Assembly (NCBI RefSeq): GCF_023716665.1
Contig: NZ_CP071859.1
Span: forward strand, 3,132,547-3,196,546
Length of the DNA stretch: 64,000 nt
Reading direction: 5' to 3'
DNA from: Vibrio sp. SCSIO 43135
Lineage (GTDB): Bacteria; Pseudomonadota; Gammaproteobacteria; Enterobacterales; Vibrionaceae
Shown here: positions 8,768 to 16,794 of the stretch, in pieces
Layout of the letters: every line of letters starts with the position of its first letter
Numbering within the stretch: position 1 is the first letter of the stretch
Notes under the pieces: model-generated
The model's input: the letters and a program-made list of their open reading frames with translations, nothing else
What the model was told of the DNA's origin: nothing
Databases searched by the model: none
Translations under genes and position numbers: made by a program

Positions 8768-9286
8768 CTAATGAACTTGTGAGTGTGTACTCACTTCCAC
8801 TGGTGTGCTACTTAGCGTTGCTAATTGGCCATTCACTTGAGCGAACTTACCTTCTAGCTTTTGATGCTTCTTAAGTAGTTTCTGTTGCTTCTTAAGCACC
8901 TTGCTGAGCTTCTTGTGATATTTCTTCTGCTTCTTGAGTGCTTTGCTGGCTTTCTTCAATGCTTTCTTCGATGTTTTCTCACTGGGTGCAGTATCCACCA
9001 CTTCAACCTCTACGCTAGGCAAGACAGCAGATGCAACCTGTTCTAGTTTAGTTTCTTGGTTGTCCGATAAAGCCTCAGCGAGCAAGCCACATTGGCGTTG
9101 TTGCTCAATCGGTTTATCTTGGCAAGATTTTGGTGGGATGGCAGCAGGTTTACACAACGAGCTTTTACTCGCAGAAGAACGAGCGCATGAACGACAAACA
9201 TATTTCGGCTCCGTCACCAGTTGGTGTATCTCGCCTAAATTACTCGCAATGTCATGTCGATTAAGCTTACAAAATCGTTTAGCCAT
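8768..9286 (-). CDS. Unrecognised Cys-rich/Lys-rich protein behind a Fur-like site
   Basis: A 172-residue soluble protein that I do not recognise. The N-terminal third has C6, a CRSC pair near residue 31-34 and further cysteines near 45, 55 and 66, suggesting a zinc or other metal site. The middle (about 85-105) is acidic and low in structure. The C-terminal half (about 105-150) repeats KK-x-x-KK-type units, a basic, probably alpha-helical or coiled-coil stretch that could bind nucleic acid or membrane. ATG at 9286 is chosen because GGTGAG lies just upstream; the longer frame would begin with TTG four codons earlier. A Fur-like palindrome sits 15 bp upstream, hinting at iron control (inference). 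Confidence 0.65.
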   Translation of the reverse strand: MAKRFCKLNRHDIASNLGEIHQLVTEPKYVCRSCARSSASKSSLCKPAAIPPKSCQDKPIEQQRQCGLLAEALSDNQETKLEQVASAVLPSVEVEVVDTAPSEKTSKKALKKASKALKKQKKYHKKLSKVLKKQQKLLKKHQKLEGKFAQVNGQLATLSSTPVEVSTHSQVH

Positions 9287-9300
9287 ACTACTCACCAAGC

Positions 9301-9321
9301 TAAGAATAAAAATGATTCTTA
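9301..9321 (-). promoter_or_regulatory. Fur-like operator
   Basis: AAGAATAAAAATGATTCTT (9303-9321) has matching ends AAGAAT/ATTCTT and agrees with about 12 of 19 positions of the Fur consensus. It lies immediately before the Cys/Lys-rich gene. It is weaker than the site before the multicopper oxidase at 27003-27021. Confidence 0.45.
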
Positions 9322-9386
9322 GTTAGATATACCTTTAGCTCAGCAAGTAAGCAAGCAGAAAATGGTGTACTTTTGTCAGTTAAACG

Positions 9387-10166
9387 TTAAGTCATTGATG
9401 CGATTACATACACATCAAAGCGATTTTTTTTAGTTTCTATCGCCATCGTCGGCTTTTGCTGATCCAACCATTGAGCGTAGTCTGGACGCTTCACCACTAC
9501 CCGTTTGGTCGCTAACGCCATTGCGGGTTGCAGTAGTGCGTCGGCATCGTTGTCGGCCCCAACCAAGGATTGGAAAACACGCATCTCCTTTTTCACCAAG
9601 GCAGACTTTTTCTTGTTTTCTGGATGAGGATACATAGGGTCAAGGTAGACTACATCAGGCTTGGCGAAGGTTCCATCCTCTGCAAGTTTATCTAACGCAT
9701 CATGGCTGGACGCATGGATAAGTGAAAGCCTTTCCGTAACCCATACACCGATTTCAGGGTCTTGCTTGGCACGTTGTAAGCCATCATCCAGTAAGGCTGC
9801 TACCACTGGGTGCCTTTCAACCATTTGCACACGACACCCCAAAGACGCCAGTACAAAGGCATCTCGCCCTAACCCAGCCGTACCATCTAAAATGGTTGGC
9901 GTCGCACCTTTATTTAGCCCAGCAGCTTTAGCAATCGCCTGGCCTTTACCACCACCAAATTTACGCCTGTGACCAACTGCGCCGCCGATAAGGTCTACAT
10001 AGATCGCCCCCTGCTTGGGCTCGTCGAGCTTACGTAACTCTAGCCGTTGGTCAGTCAGTACCAATGCAAATAAGCTGTCAGTGTCGTGAACTAACCCCCA
10101 TCGCTCCGCTATCTCGTCTAGCTGTTGGGTTTGACTTGGGTTTTCACAAATCAGTTGTAGATGCAA
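9387..10166 (-). CDS. rsmJ: 16S rRNA m2G1516 methyltransferase RsmJ
   Basis: A 259-residue cytoplasmic SAM-dependent methyltransferase that modifies G1516 of 16S rRNA. Visible signatures are the SAM-binding [18 protein letters not shown] at about 93-110, [13 protein letters not shown], the catalytic-type DPMYPH loop, and the family segments [15 protein letters not shown] and [13 protein letters not shown]. Start: the frame opens with TTG preceded by GGAG at 6 nt, and this aligns with the E. coli start (MKICLI...), so I accept TTG. It stands alone, between the Cys/Lys-rich protein and the large sensor gene. The stop codon is followed by no obvious terminator. Confidence 0.93.
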   Translation of the reverse strand: MHLQLICENPSQTQQLDEIAERWGLVHDTDSLFALVLTDQRLELRKLDEPKQGAIYVDLIGGAVGHRRKFGGGKGQAIAKAAGLNKGATPTILDGTAGLGRDAFVLASLGCRVQMVERHPVVAALLDDGLQRAKQDPEIGVWVTERLSLIHASSHDALDKLAEDGTFAKPDVVYLDPMYPHPENKKKSALVKKEMRVFQSLVGADNDADALLQPAMALATKRVVVKRPDYAQWLDQQKPTMAIETKKNRFDVYVIASMT

Positions 10167-10305
10167 CGTAGGCTCCAGATAAGGTGTATCGGTCGTAAGT
10201 GAGCAGCAGTTTACCTAACTTTAGCTTCGACGACTATTGGATTGAAAACACGGAGTTATCGCTATGATTCGTATCGCGCAACTCATTAGATTGACTTACA
10301 GCGAA

Positions 10306-13300
10306 CTAAGCCCTGCTAGCTTCCCCCTCCAACTCGGCCACCAGCTCCGCCAACGGTTTGGGCTTACCGATGATATAACCTTGAGCATAGTTCACCCCAA
10401 GCTCTTGCAACTTATCAATGATCTGGGTGTTCTCTACAAACTCAGCGACGGTTTTCTTACCCATTTGCTGAGCTAAGTCGTTAATTGCTCGCACCATGAT
10501 GTAGTCCATTTCATTGACATCAATATCGCGAACGAAAATTCCGTCGATTTTCACCACATCAACTGGCAGCTTTTTCAAGTAACCGAAAGAAGATAAGCCT
10601 GAACCAAAATCATCCAACGCAATCACACACCCCAACTGCTTGAGTTGAGTAAACAACTCAATAGCTTGGTTCATGTTACTCATTGCTGCTGTTTCAGTGA
10701 TTTCTAAACATATCTTCTCACACGGCACCGGGCTGGTTTCTAGGGTATGCAGCAGGAAGCGGATAAACTCCCGGTTGCCCATCGAATGCCCAGATAAATT
10801 AATTGAACATCGGCTTAGCTGCTCTAGTGAGTTAGGGTTCGCCTCAAGCCAATGAAGAGTCTTAGTTACGACTTGTTTATCGATCAGATGAGCAATGTTG
10901 TATCGCTCTGATGCTGGCATAAATATCCCGGGAGAAATGTATTCACCTTTAGGGTTACGAATACGTACGAGTATCTCAAAGTGCATATTGGCTTGCTGCT
11001 CAGACAGGTCGAGGATGCGCTGAGCAAACAGTTCAATGCGGTCATGAGCTAATGCATCGTGGACAAGGTTAACGCTTTCCATTTCACGCTCTCGGCGCTG
11101 CAAATCCGCATCATCGGGGCAATATAAGTTGAAACGGTTACGCCCCTCTTCTTTGGCAGCATGACAAGCGGTGTCAGCTTGAGCATGAACCATTTGCGGT
11201 GAAGAAGCGGTATGGTCTATCAACCGAATACCAATTGAACAAGTTAGGTTTAGGCGAATATCATCCCACAGGAACGCTTGCTCACTGAGTGTAGTAATGA
11301 TCTGTTTCGCCAACCTTACCGCGTCGTTCTCGGTGCAGTCTTTCAACAATATCGAGAACTCATCGCCCCCCATTCGAGCCAGCAAAGCCTTATACGGCAG
11401 TATCTCTTCCAGCATACTGGCACAGAACTGAATCGCCGCATCGCCCGCTTCATGGCCAGCAGTATCATTAAGAACCTTGAGTTGATCCATATCGAGATAC
11501 AGCATGGCATGAGTGCGCATATGGCTCTGCGTTTCTTTCAGTGCTTTGTCTAGCTCCAACTCAAAGTAGTTACGGTTGTAGGTATCGGTGAGCAAGTCGT
11601 AACGTGCTTGATATTCCAGTTGTGCTTCAAGCTTTCTGTTTTGCGATACATCTTCGCCAACAATTAAGATGCTTCCCGATTCAACCATAGGACGGATGTT
11701 TTCCCTCACCCACACAGCATGCCCATCATGATGGCGATACTCTATTTCACGACGCCATACACCTTTCATCACCTGTTTTGGCTGCAGCAGAACCTGCCTA
11801 GGTTCGATAGATTCTTTATGGGTATAAAACTCTTTAAGTTTTCGTCCTAACAGATCACCAGAGCGATGACCCAGTAGTTGCTCGGCGAACCGGTTAACTT
11901 GCTGGATACGATTGTACTCATCGAGTGTAATCATCATTACTGGCTGCTGATCGTAGTAGTGACTAAGCTTAGCTTCACGCTGAAACAGTTTATCTTCAGT
12001 AATTTTTCTAGAGGTGATGTCCCGCGCTTCAAACAGGTACTGATGCTCTCGATCGCTCTTTATCTGCATTTGCTTGAGTGTAATCTCAAGCACCATAGAA
12101 CCCTGTTCTCGATGCCAGAACTCACCTTCAAACTGGCTGACACTGGCACTATCATTGTTGTCTGGATTGAAGAATGCTTCGATCTGCTCTGAAGAGTCGC
12201 GATGCCAATGTTTATGCTGCCAAATAGGTTTATTCAATTGATAATGCTTGTCGTAAAGCAGTTCCTGCAGTTTGCTGTTGTTCGACTGAATACGTCCAAA
12301 CTGATCTAGGATGCCAATATACTGATAGGTCTGGTCGAATACCGACTCCAGTAATACCTGGCTGTTAATCGCCGCTTGCTGGCTGACTTTAAGTTTTCGT
12401 AAGTAATAGACAAGGAAGAAAATAATCGCGCTGAAAATTGAGATGATTGCCGCAAGCCATTTGAGCTCTTGTTGGTAACGTTCAGCGAAAGTCTTAGGCT
12501 TATTGAACAACACTGCATCGGCAACATTATCGACACCGAGTCCCCAGTGCTCCAAAGCTTGATAGTCCAACTTAATTTCAGGGGTACCGACTTTCACTTT
12601 CGGTAGCGGTTTATCGGGGTTATTCAACGCTTTTATCAGAACTTGCGCGGTTTCTCGTCCTTGCTGCTTACCACTTTGAATCACCCCACCGACAGCGCCG
12701 TTGCCCAACCCTAGGTCATGAACCATATAAACGGGTGCTGATGCGTACTCATTGAACGACTGCCATACTTTATCGTTCACTACCCATCCGTTCTCATCTC
12801 GGTAATAAACCCAGAATAAAACACTTTCCTCACTATCAATCTGACCTACCCACGTTTTCAGCTGTTGGTAGGTAGTGGGCGTGTAGTTTTCAATCAGCGA
12901 TTGGTAACTAGGATGAGAATTAAGAAACTTGGTTACTTGTTGGCGCACTGCTTTGCCAGTCACCGAATGGTCGCTTACTACGTAGACTTTCTTAACATTC
13001 GGCTGCAGTTTTTTAATTAGGGTGATGTTACTCAGGATATCTGTGTCTTCATTGACACCGGTCGCTTTAAGCCCAGCATGTAAAGCTGGTTGGTAGTCGT
13101 TGATACCACCAAATACCACCAGCGTATCGCCTAATTGTGGAGCCAGCCGCTTCATCAAATCTAAGGCGTTATTGTCACTCACAACCACAGCGCGATATTG
13201 CTCTTGCTCAAATTTGGTTTTGTACAGCTGGTACAGTTGTTCTAAGTACTCAGGGCTCTGTAGCCTTTTGGTATCTAAGTAGACAACTCGAGTAGAAACA

Positions 13301-13452
13301 TCTTGCTCTGATAGCACATTTTCAAGTCCTTTCTGAAACGCATCAGTCCAGAAAAAGCCTTGGTGATAGGAGTGAACAACGAGCACATCCTTTTCTTGAG
13401 CGAAACCACTGAAGCTAATCAAGCTAGCGAATAATATAAAAATAAAGCGCAA
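10306..13452 (-). CDS. Periplasmic-sensor PAS-GGDEF-EAL protein
   Basis: About 1048 residues from a TTG start. Order: signal peptide (1-18, ending GFA|QEKD), a periplasmic domain of about 300 residues resembling the ABC-type substrate-binding sensor family PF04392 (VVHSYHQGFFWTDAF...VVFGGINDY), one membrane helix (about 330-350), two PAS domains, GGDEF (motif 695-699) and EAL. The cyclase motif is intact but no RxxD I-site precedes it. The EAL signature reads EILVR (826-830), which keeps the ExLxR core, and DDFGSG is present, so phosphodiesterase activity is possible. The TTG at 13452 is preferred because GAG lies 8 nt before it, it starts at the signal peptide, and the first ATG of the frame (13563) lies upstream of the TATAAT at 13504-13509 and inside asnC. 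The ligand is unknown. Confidence 0.85.
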   Translation of the reverse strand: MRFIFILFASLISFSGFAQEKDVLVVHSYHQGFFWTDAFQKGLENVLSEQDVSTRVVYLDTKRLQSPEYLEQLYQLYKTKFEQEQYRAVVVSDNNALDLMKRLAPQLGDTLVVFGGINDYQPALHAGLKATGVNEDTDILSNITLIKKLQPNVKKVYVVSDHSVTGKAVRQQVTKFLNSHPSYQSLIENYTPTTYQQLKTWVGQIDSEESVLFWVYYRDENGWVVNDKVWQSFNEYASAPVYMVHDLGLGNGAVGGVIQSGKQQGRETAQVLIKALNNPDKPLPKVKVGTPEIKLDYQALEHWGLGVDNVADAVLFNKPKTFAERYQQELKWLAAIISIFSAIIFFLVYYLRKLKVSQQAAINSQVLLESVFDQTYQYIGILDQFGRIQSNNSKLQELLYDKHYQLNKPIWQHKHWHRDSSEQIEAFFNPDNNDSASVSQFEGEFWHREQGSMVLEITLKQMQIKSDREHQYLFEARDITSRKITEDKLFQREAKLSHYYDQQPVMMITLDEYNRIQQVNRFAEQLLGHRSGDLLGRKLKEFYTHKESIEPRQVLLQPKQVMKGVWRREIEYRHHDGHAVWVRENIRPMVESGSILIVGEDVSQNRKLEAQLEYQARYDLLTDTYNRNYFELELDKALKETQSHMRTHAMLYLDMDQLKVLNDTAGHEAGDAAIQFCASMLEEILPYKALLARMGGDEFSILLKDCTENDAVRLAKQIITTLSEQAFLWDDIRLNLTCSIGIRLIDHTASSPQMVHAQADTACHAAKEEGRNRFNLYCPDDADLQRREREMESVNLVHDALAHDRIELFAQRILDLSEQQANMHFEILVRIRNPKGEYISPGIFMPASERYNIAHLIDKQVVTKTLHWLEANPNSLEQLSRCSINLSGHSMGNREFIRFLLHTLETSPVPCEKICLEITETAAMSNMNQAIELFTQLKQLGCVIALDDFGSGLSSFGYLKKLPVDVVKIDGIFVRDIDVNEMDYIMVRAINDLAQQMGKKTVAEFVENTQIIDKLQELGVNYAQGYIIGKPKPLAELVAELEGEASRA

Positions 13453-13557
13453 AGGATGTTTCTCGTTGTTGAGTATGGGTAATAGAATCGATAGTGATGA
13501 TAAATTATACTCGCTCCATCCCCAAATTTCTGATTCGAAATTGTCTAAGGACACACA

Positions 13558-14022
13558 ATGCAAAGCGCCACGACAAAACTAGACACGCTAGATAAAGCCA
13601 TTCTCAAGACGCTCATGGAAGATGCCCGTAAACCCTACGCAGAAATGGCCAAACAGTTTGAGGTAAGCCCTGCCACCATTCACGTTCGAATCGAAAAGAT
13701 GAAAGCGGCTGAGATAATTCAAGGAACCGAGGTCATCGTTGATACCAAAAAGCTTGGCTATGACGTGTGTTGCTTCATTGGCATTAATTTGAACGCAGCG
13801 CGCGATTACCATTCTGCACTAGAAAAACTCAATGCTTTAGAGGAAGTGGTTGAAGCCTACTACACCACTGGTGCGTACAATATCTTCGTGAAACTGATGT
13901 GCCGTTCGATTGAAGAGCTGCAGTATGTACTGATTGATAAGTTGCAAGCCATCGATGAGGTACAGTCGACCGAGACTCTTATCTCGCTACAAAACCCGAT
14001 CAACCGTAACGTGAATCCATAA
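13558..14022 (+). CDS. asnC: AsnC, Lrp-family transcriptional regulator
   Basis: A 154-residue DNA-binding regulator, nearly identical in layout to E. coli AsnC (152). A winged HTH fills residues about 8-60 (YAEMAKQFEVSPATIHVRIEKMKAAEII), followed by the RAM ligand domain with YDVCCFIGINL, EEVVEAYYTTGAYNIFVKLMCRSIEELQ and the end motif STETLISLQNPI. In E. coli it activates asnA and senses asparagine. No asnA lies beside it here, so its target is elsewhere or different. AAGGA lies 7 nt before the ATG. It is divergent from the periplasmic-sensor gene, and the two promoters overlap within about 100 bp. Confidence 0.93.
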   Translation: MQSATTKLDTLDKAILKTLMEDARKPYAEMAKQFEVSPATIHVRIEKMKAAEIIQGTEVIVDTKKLGYDVCCFIGINLNAARDYHSALEKLNALEEVVEAYYTTGAYNIFVKLMCRSIEELQYVLIDKLQAIDEVQSTETLISLQNPINRNVNP

Positions 14023-14052
14023 AAAAGGCTCATTATAGCAATGAGCCCTTTT
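14021..14052. terminator. Bidirectional terminator between asnC and the small helical gene
   Basis: Stem GGCTCATT/AATGAGCC with a 5-nt loop, an A-run on the left and a T-run on the right, serving two converging genes. Confidence 0.88.
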
Positions 14053-14081
14053 CAAAATTGTTTTAAGACGAAACGGTTCGA

Positions 14082-14363
14082 CTAACGTTCTAAGTACGCT
14101 TTCAGTTCTTCAGCTGAAATCCCCTGCTCGGCTAGCTGCTTAGCCATCAACTCAACTTGTTCGTCTTTTCTGGCTTCAATCACCTGCTGAAATTGAAATA
14201 CGATATCACGAAGCATATGAATAGGTACTTGCTTGGCTGCGCTACGAATACGCTCACCACTTTGGTTCCCTAACTCGTTCAGTAGCTTGCCGAACATTAC
14301 CTTCTCAGGTGAGTCTTCAAGCTGCTCCAAAACGCGAGCCATTTCATAAGTCGTTATTGCCAT
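14082..14363 (-). CDS. Small all-helical protein of unknown function
   Basis: A 93-residue protein that I cannot name. It is charged, lacks cysteine and membrane segments, and is predicted to be helical throughout, with a likely coiled coil around 45-75 (DIVFQFQQVIEARKDEQVELMAKQL) and a C-terminal helix ending EELKAYLER. The size and composition resemble small nucleoid- or regulator-associated proteins of Vibrio, but that is only an impression. Codon use looks like that of its neighbours and it has a clean ATG, though the ribosome site is weak. It converges on asnC and is separated from the MFS gene by 87 bp. Confidence 0.7.
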   Translation of the reverse strand: MAITTYEMARVLEQLEDSPEKVMFGKLLNELGNQSGERIRSAAKQVPIHMLRDIVFQFQQVIEARKDEQVELMAKQLAEQGISAEELKAYLER

Positions 14364-14450
14364 TACAGGTGTGATTCCAATTAGTTAACTTGTTAGTGAA
14401 CGGTAAATATACACCTGTTTTAACAGTAGGAAAACACTCTTTACCTTGAT

Positions 14451-15647
14451 TTACGCCATCGCCTGCTGATGCCAACGCTTACCTGCTTTAGAAAACAGGA
14501 TAATCAAAGCCGGTGCCACTAACCACATTTGCAGAGTAATCATCAACTGCGGTTCTAAACCAGTACGTTGCATGATTCCCACTACTAGGCCCGAACCACT
14601 CATTTGAAACAAACCAAGCAGTGCAGCGGCTGTTCCCGCTTTGTCTCCAAAAGGAGCTAACGCCTTGCCCGCGGCAGAGCCAAGTATCCAAGCAAAACCG
14701 ACCGACGAAATGAAAATTGGCAGCATGAACGCAAATGCGGTTGGAGTATTGGCTAATAGCAACATGATAACACCCGCCAGCAGTAGCATGACTACACCAA
14801 CAATCAGAGACAGACGTGTTCCAAACTTATCCATGAACTTCGGAGCGCTCATACATGCGGCAATGTTGATCACCGCGTTAACTCCGAACCAGAAGGTAAA
14901 CTCATTCATAGTTAGCCCTAGGTTTTCCATCAACACAACTGGTGCGGAAGTTACATAAGCTAGGATGACCGCCATCGCCAACATACACATCGACGCATGG
15001 AATAAGAATGAAGGTGTCTTCAATACCGACCAGTAGCGTTCAAACTTAAACACCGCTTGCTTTTCGGTTGCGGGATTAGTTTCTTTCATAGAAGTCAGCA
15101 TCAACAGGCCAATCACTAGCGCGAAGATTGCCATAAAGCTGAAGTTGCTTCGCCAGCCAAATTGCTGAGTTAGCCAGCTACCTAATATCGGAGCCAATGC
15201 TGGGATAAAACAAATCGCACCATTCAAGTAACTGATCATCTTGCCACTTTTCTGTGGACCGAAAATGTCGCGAACTGTTGCAAAAGCTGCTACTGATGTC
15301 GCGCACGCACCTAAGCCTTGTAGCAGCCTAGCCATTAACATCCACTCAATGCTTTGAGCTGCCCACGCCAAGCAAGCACTCAAGCCATAGATGCCAATTC
15401 CCGCCAATGCAACAGTTCGACGTCCGAGTTTATCTGCCAGTGGGCCAGCAAACAGTTGGCCTACACCCATGGCAAATAGGAACCATGTAATAGTGTCTTG
15501 TGCTAGAGCGTGTTCCACGTGAAACGCCTGAGAAATTTGGGGTAACGCAGGCAAGTAAATATCAATAGCTAATGGGCTAAACAGTACCAACAAAGTCAGT
15601 AACATCATTTGCAACTTGCTGTTTGGCATTACGCTCGTATTCGACAC
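14451..15647 (-). CDS. Bcr/CflA-family MFS efflux transporter
   Basis: A 398-residue, twelve-helix inner-membrane drug:H+ antiporter. Family marks are LAIDIYLPALPQI in helix 1, the motif A loop GPLADKLGRRTVALAG, and motif C-like GAICFIPALAPILGSWL in helix 5. The frame begins with GTG at 15647, supported by an AGGAG ribosome site 6 nt upstream. It is divergent from the LysR gene, a common arrangement for a regulated pump. A near-perfect parS site (15511-15526) lies inside the gene and encodes residues 42-46 (FHVEH). The substrate is unknown; the family includes bicyclomycin, chloramphenicol and sulfonamide exporters. Confidence 0.88.
   Translation of the reverse strand: MSNTSVMPNSKLQMMLLTLLVLFSPLAIDIYLPALPQISQAFHVEHALAQDTITWFLFAMGVGQLFAGPLADKLGRRTVALAGIGIYGLSACLAWAAQSIEWMLMARLLQGLGACATSVAAFATVRDIFGPQKSGKMISYLNGAICFIPALAPILGSWLTQQFGWRSNFSFMAIFALVIGLLMLTSMKETNPATEKQAVFKFERYWSVLKTPSFLFHASMCMLAMAVILAYVTSAPVVLMENLGLTMNEFTFWFGVNAVINIAACMSAPKFMDKFGTRLSLIVGVVMLLLAGVIMLLLANTPTAFAFMLPIFISSVGFAWILGSAAGKALAPFGDKAGTAAALLGLFQMSGSGLVVGIMQRTGLEPQLMITLQMWLVAPALIILFSKAGKRWHQQAMA
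15511..15526. promoter_or_regulatory. parS-like ParB-binding site inside the MFS gene
   Basis: TGTTCCACGTGAAACG matches the bacterial parS consensus TGTTNCACGTGAAACA at every position but the last. It is the outermost of three sites in this window and lies about 41 kb from oriC. Confidence 0.8.
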
Positions 15648-15754
15648 AAGAAACTCCTATAAACTTTACTTCAATGGCGCTCATCTTAGAGAAACTATGA
15701 TATGAATGAAAATGGCGTATACTCATTACCATTATTCCATTTTGGAAAATCACA

Positions 15755-16696
15755 ATGAATATCGAAAAGCTGGCCCGTATAGACCTCAACCTATTGGTGT
15801 GCCTCAATGTTTTGATTGAAGAACTCAGCGTTACTCGTACCGCGCACCGTTTATGCTTAAGTCAATCTGCCGTGAGTAAATCATTGGCAAAGCTGCGTGA
15901 GCAGTTTGATGATCCATTGTTTATTCGCACCTCTCACGGTTTAAAAGCCACACCTAAATCTCTGTTTTTAAAACCAAAGCTTGAAGTGTTGGTTAATCAG
16001 CTTGAGCTAATTACTCAACCTGAAGAGTTCTCCCCGAGCTCTAGTGAATATCGCTTTCACATCGCAGCAGTAGAAAGTGTGTACCCACTAATACTGCCTC
16101 ACTTTTTGCCAGCTATTTTTCAACATGGCCCAAATCTAAACATCTCAACACACCCGTGGACTGACCAAACCTTTAAAAGGCTTCAATTGGGAGAATTAGA
16201 TTTAGGTATCACCGGGCGAGATATCGATATAAATGACGCGAAGCTAACTATGCTCCCTCCCGATGATATTTGTGAGCAGGAGATCTATCGAGATACTCAA
16301 ATGTGTGTAGTCAGAAAAGACCACCCAGTTCTAAGCGGCAATTGGACGCTCGATACCTACCTTTCGATGCGTCATGTTCAAGTACGCTGCGACGGTAATG
16401 ACCGTTGGCTACTCGATTATCGTTTGGCCGATATTGGCGTTGAACGAGACATCGCTATTACAGTGCCGGATTTCAATAGCGCGGCGAGCCTATGCACCTA
16501 CACCGACTTTGTGTTCACTGCACCTAGCCACTTTACCCACTTAGTCGCGAAACAGATGGACTTAGTCGTGCTCCCTCTACCAATGGAATTTCCGCCAATG
16601 GCCTACACCCTTTTCTGGCATCTAGACAGAGAGAATGACCCAGCACTGACCTGGCTAAGAAATATTATTAAGCAAAAAACTCTTCACCTCAGATAA
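15755..16696 (+). CDS. LysR-family transcriptional regulator
   Basis: A 313-residue regulator. The winged HTH is at about 8-65 (LNLLVCLNVLIEELSVTRTAHRLCLSQSAVSKSLAKLREQFDDPLF) and is followed by a periplasmic-binding-protein-like effector domain. The HTH wording (DLNLL, TRTAHRLCLSQSAVSKSL) places it in the NodD/LeuO/ToxR-like LysR subgroup. It is divergent from the Bcr/CflA pump, with 107 bp between start codons, so it probably controls that pump and itself. A short inverted repeat TTCCA-TTT-TGGAA lies at 15735-15747, just before the ATG, and could be an operator or simply the ribosome site. Its effector is unknown. Confidence 0.88.
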   Translation: MNIEKLARIDLNLLVCLNVLIEELSVTRTAHRLCLSQSAVSKSLAKLREQFDDPLFIRTSHGLKATPKSLFLKPKLEVLVNQLELITQPEEFSPSSSEYRFHIAAVESVYPLILPHFLPAIFQHGPNLNISTHPWTDQTFKRLQLGELDLGITGRDIDINDAKLTMLPPDDICEQEIYRDTQMCVVRKDHPVLSGNWTLDTYLSMRHVQVRCDGNDRWLLDYRLADIGVERDIAITVPDFNSAASLCTYTDFVFTAPSHFTHLVAKQMDLVVLPLPMEFPPMAYTLFWHLDRENDPALTWLRNIIKQKTLHLR

Positions 16697-16794
16697 TTTG
16701 CAGGCTGACGGTAAAAGGAGTAGCTTATTCGTCTACCGTTCTTAACTTTCAATGAGATTCTCGCGATAGGACATCAAAACAAGGATAATTTCAG

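Noticed and set aside
10264..10476. A 70-codon plus-strand frame with a CGGAG ribosome-like site
   Set aside because: Most of it is antisense to the EAL domain gene; the product resembles nothing and the codon pattern is that of a shadow frame.
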